64,000 bases of DNA from Parasphingorhabdus halotolerans (GTDB lineage Bacteria; Pseudomonadota; Alphaproteobacteria; Sphingomonadales; Sphingomonadaceae). Positions 1 to 8,944 of this stretch are shown piece after piece. The number at the start of each line of letters is the position of its first letter. The first letter of the stretch is position 1. The stretch is taken from assembly GCF_012516475.1 (NCBI RefSeq), contig NZ_CP051217.1:2418001-2482000 (forward strand), given 5' to 3'. The position numbers and the translations under genes were made by a program. Under the pieces are notes generated by a model. That model ran no database searches, was not told the DNA's origin, and worked only from the letters and a program-made list of their open reading frames with translations.

Positions 1-544
1 AGCCGCCTTGCATATCGATTGGCGGTTGAACAATGAGGTTGAAGATGGAGCTCGAACGTGGATTAGCCATCCAAGCAGCTATTTCCTCGTGGGTTTGCAA
101 CTGCAGAATGGCTTGAACTTCACGCTGCAATCCTGCCGCCCCTGAATTGTCGATCTGGTCCTTGTTCAGGTAGCTTAGGTAGAAATCCCCGATGCGGCGT
201 TCAGCGGGCGTGCTTGCATTTTCTCCTGCGTCGGCCGCTCGCGTGATTAATGTGGTGATCTCGTCAATGATTTTGTCCTGCACGGCATATGGTTCGCTGT
301 AGAAGGAATAGCCAGGCGGAAGCTCAGTTGATTTCAGCCAACCTTCGTTTACGTATTGATAAAAGTTATCGCCGGGCAAAGTCGATACGCTGAGCTGGTT
401 TGTGGCCACGCCCCAAGCGCCAAATTCCGGATTTCGCAGCTTAGAAGCTTCAGAGTTTGCTACAGAAGAGAAACTCAAAAACACCAGAAAAATGCAAGAG
501 ACGACAAGCACTTTCGATTTCCATGGGGCTGCCTCATTAGTCAT
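1..544 (-). CDS. M13 family metallopeptidase (neprilysin/PepO-like), N-terminal part
   Basis: Partial gene; the reading frame is open at the left window edge, so only about 181 N-terminal residues are visible. It starts with a hydrophobic segment (KVLVVSCIFLVFLSF, residues 11-25), a signal peptide or lipoprotein leader. Next comes the typical start of the M13 N-terminal domain: GDNFYQYVNEGWLKST (about residues 58-73) and later AERRIGDFYLSYLN. M13 enzymes are secreted or membrane-anchored zinc endopeptidases acting on short peptides. The HExxH zinc motif lies in the missing C-terminal half, so activity cannot be judged. The start ATG follows a short upstream ATG that runs into a stop. Confidence 0.85.
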   Translation of the reverse strand, partial: MTNEAAPWKSKVLVVSCIFLVFLSFSSVANSEASKLRNPEFGAWGVATNQLSVSTLPGDNFYQYVNEGWLKSTELPPGYSFYSEPYAVQDKIIDEITTLITRAADAGENASTPAERRIGDFYLSYLNKDQIDNSGAAGLQREVQAILQLQTHEEIAAWMANPRSSSIFNLIVQPPIDMQGG

Positions 545-645
545 TGTCCATCTCCGCTTGCATGAGCGCAAACAAGCAGACGAGATAACCCAAGTCCCCT
601 CAATTTTGAAAAAGAATGCGCAATTCTGAAAATAAGCGGTGAATT

Positions 646-1707
646 CTAATCTGGCTCGGCTTCAGCGAGGCATTTTTGGCGATATTCACTGGGCGGCACC
701 CCTTCGGATATCCGAAAGACCCGGTTGAAGGAGGCTAGCGAGCCAAAACCAACGTCCATCGCAATTTGCAGCACCTGTTTGCGAGCGCAATGTGGATTCG
801 AGAGGTCCGCTTTTGCAGCAGCCAACCGATAGTGATTCAGAAAACTTGAGAAATTCCGGTAGCCCAAGCCGCGATTGATCAATGCCCGCAACTGGTGCTC
901 AGGAATCCTCATTCTTTCCGCCAGCTGCGATATCGTGAGTCCATGTTCGCGATACAAGTGCTCCTCATCCATGATCGCAAGAAGCCGGTCCCTTGCATAT
1001 TGGTCCCTGGGATCGATTTCAGTACCGGGAATCTTGTCGGACTTAAATGCGTCGTGTCCAAAAGCCAGCATTCGCAAGTCGAGTTTCACAAACGAGATGA
1101 ATCCCCAAATGGCCAAGGGCAGGCTTAATGCCACGCGGAACAGTGAGACTGCCTCAGGGTATTGTTGATGCAATTGCGACTGGACAAGAATTGCCGCACC
1201 TCCTGCAACCGCCAGCGCAAATGGGAACCAAAAGCGCGCTGCCCGACGGCGCGGCACTAGGTCATTTTTGATACCGGTCATGATGGACCAAAACAGATGC
1301 CCCATCAGGGCTATGGATGCCAGATCGAGCGCTGAGATCATGGTTTCCACAGGCAAGGTAAGCAGACCATGTTGTGCCAGCTGGACCAGCGCCATCCAGG
1401 CTATATAGATAATGCCAAAGCTCGCTTTCGGCAGGTCAATCCGGAATTCGTCATCAAACAGCGCCAGAGCGAAAAGCCAAATCAGCACAAAGTTCGGCAA
1501 TTCGATGATCCTGAAGCCAATCGCAAGCGGCTCGGGAGGAGCCAGGGTTTCCGGCAGCGTAGCAAGCAAGAGGCCGGAAAGCGACACGGCAAGGCAACCG
1601 CCCAGAACAATTCTTATGTTCTTGGGAGAATGCCGAAATGCAATGATGGCAAAAACCAGCAGGATAGCGACGGTCGAAAACCGCAAAAGTGCTTCAAAAA
1701 AAAGCAT
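646..1707 (-). CDS. AraC family regulator with membrane-spanning N-terminal half
   Basis: 353 residues. Residues 1-230 contain several hydrophobic segments (for example LRFSTVAILLVFAIIAF near the start), suggesting six or seven membrane helices. The last 110 residues form an AraC/XylS DNA-binding domain: the first helix-turn-helix around LTISQLAERMRIPEHQLRAL and the second around VLQIAMDVGFGSLASFNRVF, ending in the usual GVPPSEYRQ. It is probably a membrane-anchored sensor-regulator, with ligand and targets unknown. A related protein is encoded at 5688-6773. It lies downstream of, and on the same strand as, the M23 peptidase gene. Confidence 0.88.
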   Translation of the reverse strand: MLFFEALLRFSTVAILLVFAIIAFRHSPKNIRIVLGGCLAVSLSGLLLATLPETLAPPEPLAIGFRIIELPNFVLIWLFALALFDDEFRIDLPKASFGIIYIAWMALVQLAQHGLLTLPVETMISALDLASIALMGHLFWSIMTGIKNDLVPRRRAARFWFPFALAVAGGAAILVQSQLHQQYPEAVSLFRVALSLPLAIWGFISFVKLDLRMLAFGHDAFKSDKIPGTEIDPRDQYARDRLLAIMDEEHLYREHGLTISQLAERMRIPEHQLRALINRGLGYRNFSSFLNHYRLAAAKADLSNPHCARKQVLQIAMDVGFGSLASFNRVFRISEGVPPSEYRQKCLAEAEPD

Positions 1708-1751
1708 CTCAGAATAATTGGCCTCTAAACAATACGCACCCGGTCGGCTTC

Positions 1752-3032
1752 CTAGTCTCCGCCAAAATAGACAATTCCAGCCCCCTGCGGCAGCGCTTCA
1801 AATGTCTTGATGGGGCTCAGGTTCAGGGGAAGCCTCTTTCCGTCAAAAAGCGCCTCCAATTCCTGCTCCGGATATTTCGCAATTTGTCGGAAGGTGGCGA
1901 AATGGTACGGAACCCCCTCCCCGGAAAGCGGAACGTTGGCCGGGGTCCTCGTTTCCAAGTGAAAATGCAAGTGGGGGCCATCTGAATTGCCCGAATTGCC
2001 CAGTCTTCCGATAATGTCTCCTTGCTTCACCGAATCCCCGACAGCAAGCCGAATTGAACCGGGTACGAGATGAGCGTAGACCGCATTGATACCGCCTATG
2101 TCGATCATCACGAAATTGCCGACCAGCGTATCCTGCGAAGGCTTCAATACCGCACCTTCTCCCTCAGCTATGTTCTCAGGCATATCGTTGCGCAACGCGA
2201 CAATGGTACCATCGGCAACAGCAAGGAGTTCGGCTCCATAGCCCACGTAGCTCTGATTGCTGCCGTCTTCGCCTTGCCGAAAGGTGCCATTGTATTCAAC
2301 TCGCGCCCAATCGATTGCGTATCGTTGCGCATAGCTGGGGCGACCTTCTGTGATGATCCTGGTGTCCCGGTGGCTGTCTGTTGAATAGAACCACGCCCCA
2401 TTCCTGAAGGGAGGGCTCAAGACGAGATCGGTCATTGCTGGTACTTCCGTTCGTGCGGCTTCGATTATCAGCTGCCGTGTCGAGCCGTCACGCAAGATCG
2501 CATTGAAGATCAGACGGTGGAAGATCACCGATGGCAAGGCATTCTCCGCAATGTCAAAACGCAGGTTCGCAATTCCAAACCCATTCCCAGCCACCACGGT
2601 ATTGCCGGTCGGCGGACGCATCCCATGGCGCAAGAAATGTTCGCCTAGGTAGTCCATGTCCCAGGTGGCGACGGGATCCGCCGGGAATCTCACATCAAAA
2701 GCTTCGATCCTGCGCAGTTCGAATGCGTTGGAGATGCCATTCGCGATCGTGATTTCATACGACAGCTGAGCCCTGTCATTAACTCTGACCGGCACAGGCT
2801 TGGTCGGGATATGGGCTTCGATAACCTCCATTGGCATGGGTCCAATTGCCAGCCGGCCCTGCGGCGCCGTTTCCGAAGTCTCCAAGGCTGGCGGTTGCAT
2901 TGCATGGCTAATGGGGCCCGAACAGAACATTGAAAAGGCGAATAGGGTCATGACGCTTCCAAAGTGAGCCTTGAGCAGCTTTGGAATCAAGTTGCTGACA
3001 AAACCCGAGTAAGACGGATCTTGGACGATCAT
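1752..3032 (-). CDS. Secreted M23 family (LytM-like) peptidase
   Basis: 426 residues with a long N-terminal signal region (PKLLKAHFGSV, then a hydrophobic stretch ending SHA). The C-terminal third is an M23/LytM domain, shown by GYGAELLAVADGTIVAL, YAHLVPGSI, GDIIGRLGNSGNSDGPHLHF. The HLHF and YAHL zinc and catalytic histidines are present, but the first ligand motif, normally HxGxD, reads RYAID here. Members are usually peptidoglycan endopeptidases or degenerate activators of them. The start overlaps the end of the preceding serine hydrolase gene by 125 bases. A shorter start at 2951 would leave a leader with no basic residue, so the longer one is preferred. Confidence 0.82.
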   Translation of the reverse strand: MIVQDPSYSGFVSNLIPKLLKAHFGSVMTLFAFSMFCSGPISHAMQPPALETSETAPQGRLAIGPMPMEVIEAHIPTKPVPVRVNDRAQLSYEITIANGISNAFELRRIEAFDVRFPADPVATWDMDYLGEHFLRHGMRPPTGNTVVAGNGFGIANLRFDIAENALPSVIFHRLIFNAILRDGSTRQLIIEAARTEVPAMTDLVLSPPFRNGAWFYSTDSHRDTRIITEGRPSYAQRYAIDWARVEYNGTFRQGEDGSNQSYVGYGAELLAVADGTIVALRNDMPENIAEGEGAVLKPSQDTLVGNFVMIDIGGINAVYAHLVPGSIRLAVGDSVKQGDIIGRLGNSGNSDGPHLHFHLETRTPANVPLSGEGVPYHFATFRQIAKYPEQELEALFDGKRLPLNLSPIKTFEALPQGAGIVYFGGD

Positions 3033-4596
3033 GCCCCCACTTTCTTTCTCCTTTTTCCGCTAACCTTTGCTTGAGCCATACCGCTATCCGGAGTGCAGCC
3101 AATAGGGCTGCAACGGCTGCGCCCAGACTGATGAACAGTGCAATGTCGGGAAGGAATTCAGCCAATGATGGCAAGGAGGATCCAAACGCAAGCGGCGCGC
3201 TGTAGAGCAAGGCTGGCACCAGCACTGTGAGCAGGAATGCTGGTCCCAAGAGCATCAATGTGGTCGCCTTTAGCCGTCCGCCAAGCCACGCTCGCACAAA
3301 GAGGATTAGCCAGGTCACCAGCGCCAGCAGCAAGACAACCAGCCCCCAGAATATGAATTGATAGAGCGGCGGGGAACCTATTTCCCTAAGGGGTCGATCA
3401 AGCAATATGTCGACAATTCCGGCCTCGATACCGCGCGTATCGCCCGACAGCAGGCCGATGCTGGAATTTGCCAGGATTGCAAAACCAATCCGCCTTTCGG
3501 GCACAAAACCAATCAGGCTTGTCGCCCCTGCTAATGATCCGTCATGATAGGCAAGCGTATCGGCTCCGGAGTTGTCGATAAACCAGCCCTTCGCATAGAC
3601 GATGCCCGAGGCACCGCCGTGTGCAGTAAGCATATCTTCGCGCTGCGCGACCGGAAATATTTTGGGGTTGTCGTTGGTCAATTCGATCAGATACTTTCCC
3701 ATGTCATCGCTGCTGGAAAAAGCCGCACCAGAAGCGACTAAGCCGCGGCCAAGGCGTCGATCATAATAGGCTGGCCAACGACCCCAATATCTGAATCTCT
3801 CGGAAACGTCTTGAACGGGGCCTTCAGGCGCAAGTATGAAACTGTCATTCATGCCGAGAGGCGCGAAGATCCCCTGCTTCGCTATCTCTTCAAACTGACT
3901 ATTCCGAATTGTTTCAAGCACGAGCCCAAGAATATCAAAATTGACATTCGAATATTCAAATTTCGACCCAGGCGCTCGCTCCAGTGTAACATCCCGCAAT
4001 CGAGCCATCGCGATTTGCAACGCATCGGTACGCCTGGCGGTGTCGTCTTGATGCAGATTTCCGACATATCCGGAAAAACCGCTCGTTTGATTGAGCAGAT
4101 GCCGGATCGTGATCTGATCCGAAAGGTCAACGTTCCGCGTTCGGAAATCGGGCAAGTAGTCTACAACGCGATCGTCCAGCCGGATCAAGCCTTCGCTTGA
4201 TGTTTGCAGAATGAGCATCGCGGTCATCGTCTTGGATACCGACGCGAGCGGGAATGCGGTCGACGTCGAAACAGGATCGCCTTTGCGATTCTTGACCCCG
4301 AAGCCCTTGTTGTAAACCACCAAGCCATTCTCAACGATTACAACGGACATGCCCGGCAAAGCCGTGGACTTCATTCCGTCTTCGATCCAGCGTTCGATCC
4401 ATTGGATTTTTTCGCGCTCCACCGTTTCATCTTCCGATGAAGCGATTGCATTGGATTGGGGAACCAGCATGAGCAATGCAACCATTGATAGAAACAACCC
4501 AATTCCACATGAACTGATATTCAGGAGACTACTCCCCTTCAGACAAGCGTAACCTCCGCGATTAAAACGTCGGCTTCCGGTCAACTCGCCCTCCAC
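2908..4596 (-). CDS. Serine hydrolase of the class C beta-lactamase family with C-terminal membrane segments
   Basis: 562 residues, GTG start. After a signal-like hydrophobic segment (about residues 25-50) comes a beta-lactamase/penicillin-binding fold domain. The catalytic SVSK motif (SxxK, residues 119-122), YSN (in FEYSNVNFDILG) and a late HDGSLAG (HxG) are in the expected order. HLLNQTSGFSG is the usual family signature. Residues about 420-525 hold at least three hydrophobic helices, so the protein is membrane-tethered with the hydrolase in the periplasm. Relatives are esterases, D-amino peptidases or carboxypeptidases; the substrate is unknown. The 3' end overlaps the M23 gene, suggesting translational coupling of two envelope enzymes. 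Confidence 0.85.
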   Translation of the reverse strand: MEGELTGSRRFNRGGYACLKGSSLLNISSCGIGLFLSMVALLMLVPQSNAIASSEDETVEREKIQWIERWIEDGMKSTALPGMSVVIVENGLVVYNKGFGVKNRKGDPVSTSTAFPLASVSKTMTAMLILQTSSEGLIRLDDRVVDYLPDFRTRNVDLSDQITIRHLLNQTSGFSGYVGNLHQDDTARRTDALQIAMARLRDVTLERAPGSKFEYSNVNFDILGLVLETIRNSQFEEIAKQGIFAPLGMNDSFILAPEGPVQDVSERFRYWGRWPAYYDRRLGRGLVASGAAFSSSDDMGKYLIELTNDNPKIFPVAQREDMLTAHGGASGIVYAKGWFIDNSGADTLAYHDGSLAGATSLIGFVPERRIGFAILANSSIGLLSGDTRGIEAGIVDILLDRPLREIGSPPLYQFIFWGLVVLLLALVTWLILFVRAWLGGRLKATTLMLLGPAFLLTVLVPALLYSAPLAFGSSLPSLAEFLPDIALFISLGAAVAALLAALRIAVWLKQRLAEKGERKWGHDRPRSVLLGFCQQLDSKAAQGSLWKRHDPIRLFNVLFGPH

Positions 4597-5064
4597 TCGC
4601 CTGCAATCTCCCCTCGGCCTATAGATTAATTAGTAGCGCTGAGCAACGCTAGCCCAAAGCCGATCACAACCGCCCCGCCAGCGGTGAAGTCCCAAGTCTA
4701 CTCCATACACAATTGCTCGAATTTGGAAGCGACATTCCAGTGCAAGCAAATCTGACCGTGAGTATCGACATTGTCAGATTAAATGTCCCTGATCGACGGG
4801 TGAAGCGCTAGAGACTTGTGGAGCAATTCCCGGGGTTCAGGAAACAACCGCTCCGTTTCGGCATTTTGGCTCATGGACTGAGGGCATCTTGGTTGCTGTA
4901 ATGATGCTTGTTCGTTTCCCGTTCTCCTAGGGAAACGAAGAGGTCTGGCGGGCAGAACGCAGGGTCGACATATCTCGCAAGGCTATGCAGCATTAGAGGC
5001 ACTGGTCCATCACGGACGATAGCAAAACATCGGTATCGAAGGCGTCCGGTAAACTAGGGGCTAT
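4597..5064. other. Intergenic stretch without a supported gene
   Basis: About 470 bases upstream of the serine hydrolase gene. The only structure I see is a perfect 10-bp inverted repeat with a 9-base loop at 4911-4939. A frame of about 52 codons on the minus strand across 4870-5030 has no ribosome binding site or recognisable motif and is not called. Confidence 0.5.
4911..4939. repeat. Perfect inverted repeat (10-bp stem, 9-base loop)
   Basis: TTCGTTTCCC at 4911-4920 is mirrored by GGGAAACGAA at 4930-4939. There is no T-run on either side, so it is not a standard terminator. It sits in a gene-free region. Confidence 0.7.
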
Positions 5065-5502
5065 TCATTGACGGTTAACAGGCAGCGCCCAACTTCCATC
5101 CGCAATTTCTCTAATGTGCTTTGAAATCAAATCTACTTCCCAATCTAGAATTACCATCTCAGCCCTGCTGTCCTTTGATTTGTTTCCGGCACTCCAGTTG
5201 TTGTAGATTACAACTCTTCCAGCCAGAGCTCGGGTTGGCTGAAAATTGTCATCTAATTCTAGGAAATACAGTTCATTTTTGGCAAGTGCACCTTTGCGCA
5301 GATATATCCATGTCTTGTCTTCACGCATGTCAAACAAGACTTCAATTGCTCCACCCTTGAATTCGAAGGTATGTATCTCTTCAAGTCGATGAGGTCTGCG
5401 AACGTGCTCTTTTAGGGCAAGTGATTGGCAAGCTGCTCCCAGTGTCGCAACAACATGTTGAAAAAGAACCCGCCCACTTCTATCGTCGCCTGGGTCACTC
5501 AT
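5065..5502 (-). CDS. Hypothetical protein
   Basis: 145 residues, no family recognised. The start at 5502 (MSDPGDDRSGRVLFQ) is chosen because GGAG lies about 9 bases upstream; a longer open frame to 5655 lacks such support. There is no signal peptide. The middle contains FKGGAIEVLFDMREDKTWIYLRK (given here only as a description of alternating beta-strand-like sequence at residues about 50-70), and the C-terminus ends REIADGSWALP. It is probably cytoplasmic. It stands alone between a gene-free stretch and the second AraC gene on the same strand. Confidence 0.6.
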   Translation of the reverse strand: MSDPGDDRSGRVLFQHVVATLGAACQSLALKEHVRRPHRLEEIHTFEFKGGAIEVLFDMREDKTWIYLRKGALAKNELYFLELDDNFQPTRALAGRVVIYNNWSAGNKSKDSRAEMVILDWEVDLISKHIREIADGSWALPVNRQ

Positions 5503-5687
5503 TTGCCAATCTCCGGGATGAGTATTGCGGGCTTCATCAGGAAAGCTCAAATACCATATCTGGCAGGATAAGTCGAAAGCCTCACTTTGGCAGTCCCTTC
5601 TCCAATTGCTTCGACGTGTTTGCAGTCGGAGAGATGGTCTTGCTGTCTGTGGCAAAACCAGTGTTTGGAAAGTCCTAGGCTCACCTT

Positions 5688-6773
5688 TCAGCCCTGCAAG
5701 CGATTTGGAGTCGCTCTGATCGTAGCAAGGCTGACCTGTCTTCTTTTGCGGAAGTCGGACGGTGTCGTACCAAACTGCGCTTTGAACGCCTTGTTGAATG
5801 GCGCAAGCGAACGAAAACCTCCCTCCAATGCAATCGTAAGTATGGGCAGATGATCGTGTTTCTCATCGGTAAGGCGACGTCCAATCGCTTCAACACGAAA
5901 CGAGTTTATGAACTGATTGAAGTTTTCATAGCCAAGCGACGTATTGATAAGTGCCCGCAATCGGTGACTATTCACTCCAAGGTCTTTGGCCAATGTCGAC
6001 ACGGTCAAATCAGGGTTGAGATATATCCTCTCTTTCAGGATCTTGCATTGCAGAGCCGTCAGTAGTGCGCGGTCTTTGGAACTTGTCTGATCCTCGGCGT
6101 TCGAAAAATCTATTACCGCGCGAACCAAAACAAAGTCGTCCTTTGAAGATCTCACGAGCCAAATGGCGGCGGCAAAGACAGCGGGCCAGATACAGGCAGC
6201 CTTTATGAGTTGGGCATATTCCGGCCAAGCGGCAATGAGATATAGGTCCACGATAGCAGTCAAAATTGTGGTCAAGATTAGCGCCGTAACAAAGAATGCC
6301 CGTGTTCGTTTTCGCGCCTCGACCAGGTCGGCACCACTTTCGCGAATGATTACCGATGCGACATGCATCACCAGCAGAGCAGAGCCAATCGACACGCCAA
6401 TACTCAAAGCATAAGGCGGCGCCCCTGTCAGATCGAACTGGAATGCCCGAAACCAGAAGATCGGGAAAGTGTAAATGCCGCCGATGGCCAAGTGCCACGC
6501 CTGAAGGGAAAACCCGGACTGGAATACAGATAACGCGAAGATCCAGACGAAGTAGAGGTGGGGGACATTCGCGAATCCAGCAATAAGTGTGAGCAATGCT
6601 GGAACCTCAAGAGCTGGCGCAGAGAGGCTCAAGAACAGGCTGGCGGTCGTGAGGCTGGCTAAAATGAGGTAAGGCCATGCGCGCGCGGGACGAATATACA
6701 TCACAGCAACAATCGCCATGACAACCAGCAGCGTTATTGCCGACACCCCTACCAGTGCATTGAGAAACACCAC
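5688..6773 (-). CDS. AraC family regulator with membrane-spanning N-terminal half (paralogue)
   Basis: About 361 residues from a GTG codon at 6773; a frame extending to 6899 would run into the divergent gene's upstream region. The N-terminal 220 residues are hydrophobic with several helices (ALVGVSAITLLVVMAIVAVM at the start). The C-terminal domain is AraC-type: VSTLAKDLGVNSHRLRALIN for the first helix-turn-helix and LTIALEGGFRSLAPFNKAFK for the second, then GTTPSDFRKRRQ. The layout and the motif NTSLGYENFNQFIN match NRGLGYRNFSSFLN in the protein at 646-1707, so the two are paralogues. The signal sensed is unknown. It is divergent from the secreted protein gene at 6968. Confidence 0.85.
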   Translation of the reverse strand: MVFLNALVGVSAITLLVVMAIVAVMYIRPARAWPYLILASLTTASLFLSLSAPALEVPALLTLIAGFANVPHLYFVWIFALSVFQSGFSLQAWHLAIGGIYTFPIFWFRAFQFDLTGAPPYALSIGVSIGSALLVMHVASVIIRESGADLVEARKRTRAFFVTALILTTILTAIVDLYLIAAWPEYAQLIKAACIWPAVFAAAIWLVRSSKDDFVLVRAVIDFSNAEDQTSSKDRALLTALQCKILKERIYLNPDLTVSTLAKDLGVNSHRLRALINTSLGYENFNQFINSFRVEAIGRRLTDEKHDHLPILTIALEGGFRSLAPFNKAFKAQFGTTPSDFRKRRQVSLATIRATPNRLQG

Positions 6774-6967
6774 CGCTTTGCAATTTGCCTTTTTATACGC
6801 GTCGTGGCGACAATGTAACGTGGTTAAGGGATGCGTCAACCTCCCCTTTGAGAATTGCGGCAAAAAGCGCACAAACGATAGCATTTCACGCGGAATCAAT
6901 GAGACTTCATTACCGCCTTTACCTATTCATGCCGCACCGAACTTCCTCAAATTTAGCAAGGGTTCAC

Positions 6968-7558
6968 ATGACACAGAAACTCAAAGCGGCTTTGGCCACA
7001 ATAATATCTCTTTCAGCCTTCTCCCCCACCCTCTCCGAAACTGTTGCAGATCAAAGCGTTCCGGCGGATGAAAAGGGCGACTGCATTCGAAAGATTATGC
7101 AGCTGGATGAAGGCCGCTGGGAGTACTTTGGCACAATCGCCACGCTCAACGGCAAATTTCGCATTTACCGAGCGACATCCGTCCATACCCAGATCGACAC
7201 AGACACCTGGTCCAGCCAATCTTTCGGCGGTGATACGGGAACGAGCGAGGACTCAGCGAAACCCAACCTCGTCCGGTTGGTTGGCGACAGGCTGGTACCA
7301 ATTATCGATGGAACACTAAATCTGTCTGCCGATACACACTATCGTTCCTGTTCTGGCCCCGATCCTGAGGGGCGCTATCAGGCGGAGGTTGAATACCGAA
7401 TTCCAAATGGGGATGGTACCTTTGATACCGCTCACAACGTCTCATGGTACAGCGAACATGGTTCATATTTCACTGAATTTCACGTCAATGAGGCGGGAAG
7501 AACGGTTGCGCGTCGTTCGGGCATACAAAGGCCGGCCGAAGATGGGACTGTGGAATAG
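6968..7558 (+). CDS. Secreted hypothetical protein
   Basis: 196 residues. The start ATG at 6968 gives a classical signal peptide (MTQKLKAALATIISLSAF, cleavage near SETVADQ) and is preceded by AAGGG. The mature part has two cysteines (DCIRK and YRSCSG) that could form a disulphide, and many acidic and aromatic residues. It has no motif that I can assign to a family. It is transcribed divergently from the second AraC regulator, which may control it. Confidence 0.7.
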   Translation: MTQKLKAALATIISLSAFSPTLSETVADQSVPADEKGDCIRKIMQLDEGRWEYFGTIATLNGKFRIYRATSVHTQIDTDTWSSQSFGGDTGTSEDSAKPNLVRLVGDRLVPIIDGTLNLSADTHYRSCSGPDPEGRYQAEVEYRIPNGDGTFDTAHNVSWYSEHGSYFTEFHVNEAGRTVARRSGIQRPAEDGTVE

Positions 7559-7592
7559 CGTGGGTTTTCTTGCCGACTCATTGTATTGAACC

Positions 7593-7863
7593 ATGAAGTC
7601 GGCAGCTACATGGATCCTGTTGGCAGCGGTTCCGTTTTCTTAGAAAGCTGCACCGCCGACCCAATCGTCTTCTATTGGTTCTGACGGTCCAGGTACGGCA
7701 ATGGCAGGTGAGCCGAGCGAAGTTCTGGCCGTCTCAAGCTGCTCCTCAGCCAGCCGGGCGAGGCCGATGCTCCGCTCATTTACGCAGCCATCAGTGCCAG
7801 ATGCACTGACGACGGACAAGGAGAAAGGCAGTGCAGAAACCCATGTTTAGAAGCTTGATCGCC
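7593..7863 (+). pseudogene. Possible decayed gene for a small secreted protein
   Basis: An ATG at 7593 opens a signal-peptide-like stretch (MKSAATWILLAAVPFS) that ends at once in TAG. Another frame further on encodes the protein-like string LKLLLSQPGEADAPLIYAAI and stops at 7863, overlapping the start of the next gene. This fits a small secreted protein broken by a stop and a frame change, but random sequence is not excluded. Confidence 0.3.
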
Positions 7864-8319
7864 ACAGCGGGACCGTCGCTCACCTTAGCCTGCCAAGGCG
7901 CAAACTCGCATGAACCCGACCGCACTGCTATGAGCGACGTATGCGGCAACCGTCATCTCCTTTCAATTGGCTATGACGGTAGTATCGAAAGAGGAGCAAA
8001 GGCCGCGTTAGTTGCCGCAGTTGAGAACGGGTCACCAATATATGTTGGCTGGGCATTCGATTCAAATAGCGATGGCAAGGACGATATAGTCCACTGGCAC
8101 CCCGCCGAATTCCTCTCCATTTATGACGAAGAGATATTCACACAAACACCAAGGATCGAAGCGCAGCGACCATCAAACTCTCCTACCAATATGAACTTCA
8201 GGGAAGCCGATACGCAGTGGGTTGGAGTAATTGGAACGAACGGTAAATTGGTTGGCCGTAGCAGCGACTCTTCCCAAGCCGGAGAACGGCAAGTCAAGAG
8301 TTGGTGGTGCAAAGCTTGA
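7831..8319 (+). CDS. Hypothetical secreted protein, VirK-like
   Basis: 162 residues, GTG start with AAGGAG about 8 bases upstream. The N-terminus (MFRSLIATAGPSLTLACQG) is a weak signal or lipoprotein leader. The segment GYDGSIERGAKAALVAAVEN resembles the (Y)GSKAxLIxAIxxG pattern of the next gene product and, more loosely, the VirK family pattern of secreted proteins. The C-terminus ends WWCKA with two aromatic residues before a cysteine. Function unknown. It overlaps the next gene by 19 bases, so the two are probably cotranscribed. Confidence 0.6.
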   Translation: MQKPMFRSLIATAGPSLTLACQGANSHEPDRTAMSDVCGNRHLLSIGYDGSIERGAKAALVAAVENGSPIYVGWAFDSNSDGKDDIVHWHPAEFLSIYDEEIFTQTPRIEAQRPSNSPTNMNFREADTQWVGVIGTNGKLVGRSSDSSQAGERQVKSWWCKA

Positions 8320-8597
8320 GTTTGACAAACAACACAAAACCATCTGCCGCTGTGGTGCTGCTTATCATTCTGACGAACTGCAGCGACCATTCCGCGCCTA
8401 CCACACACGGCCCGAAGCTTTTGCTCGCTCATGACCTAGTCGGACTGGTCTCCTATGGCAGCAAAGCCAACTTGATCAACGCAATTCGCGGAGGCCGCGA
8501 GTTCACCTGTAGACATGTAGGGACTTACGTCGCAGTGATACCGGCACCAAAAGACCGGAACAAAATCTTCCTTGAAGAACAGAATCGGTGTTTCTGA
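8301..8597 (+). CDS. Small hypothetical lipoprotein, VirK-like
   Basis: 98 residues from a TTG at 8301; GTG codons at 8304 and 8307 are alternatives. A hydrophobic segment AAVVLLIILTNC followed by SDHSAPTT looks like a lipoprotein signal with cysteine 27 as the lipidated residue. The mature part contains SYGSKANLINAIRGGREFTC, which parallels the upstream product and the VirK pattern. The protein ends early (EEQNRCF) and may be complete but short. The overlapping arrangement suggests a duplicated, coupled gene pair. Confidence 0.5.
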   Translation: MVVQSLSLTNNTKPSAAVVLLIILTNCSDHSAPTTHGPKLLLAHDLVGLVSYGSKANLINAIRGGREFTCRHVGTYVAVIPAPKDRNKIFLEEQNRCF

Positions 8598-8767
8598 TTA
8601 AATCGATTTTCTCCACAGCCAGAAAGCATCGGTATGATATTGACTACGGCAACGGTTTGGAATGGGCTGATACCTGATTTTCCGCTTTCAAATCATGTGG
8701 CGGGCAAATCCGATGTTCAGCGAACGGCCCAATTGCGGAAGCTTGTTCTTCGACTTCGGTTCTGACG

Positions 8768-8944
8768 ATGGGCAAGCGAGACTATGGCGGGATGACGGTG
8801 AATGAGAGGCTGTTTGCCTCTGGTCTCTTAGACGACTTTGATCGCGCCTTGGCCAAAGGAGATAAAGCGGCGATTGAAGATATTCTCGAACAAGTCGATG
8901 TCGATCCCAATCTTGCAAAAAGCCTTTTGAGAGATGGTTGTTAG
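8768..8944 (+). CDS. Small conserved-type hypothetical protein (58 aa)
   Basis: A short gene of 58 codons: MGKRDYGGMTVNERLFASGL continuing with LDDFDRALAKGDKAAIEDIL and a short tail ending RDGC. The pattern MTVNERLFxxGLLxxFDxAxxxGDxxAxxxIL is that of a small soluble helical protein family I associate with sphingomonads. Its usual start corresponds to the internal ATG at 8792. No function is known. The C-terminus is shorter than I would expect, so the copy may be truncated. It sits in an otherwise gene-poor stretch just before a transposase remnant. Confidence 0.5.
   Translation: MGKRDYGGMTVNERLFASGLLDDFDRALAKGDKAAIEDILEQVDVDPNLAKSLLRDGC

Noticed and set aside
4870..5030. Minus-strand frame of about 52 codons
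   Set aside because: No ribosome binding site, no motif, and it spans the perfect hairpin.
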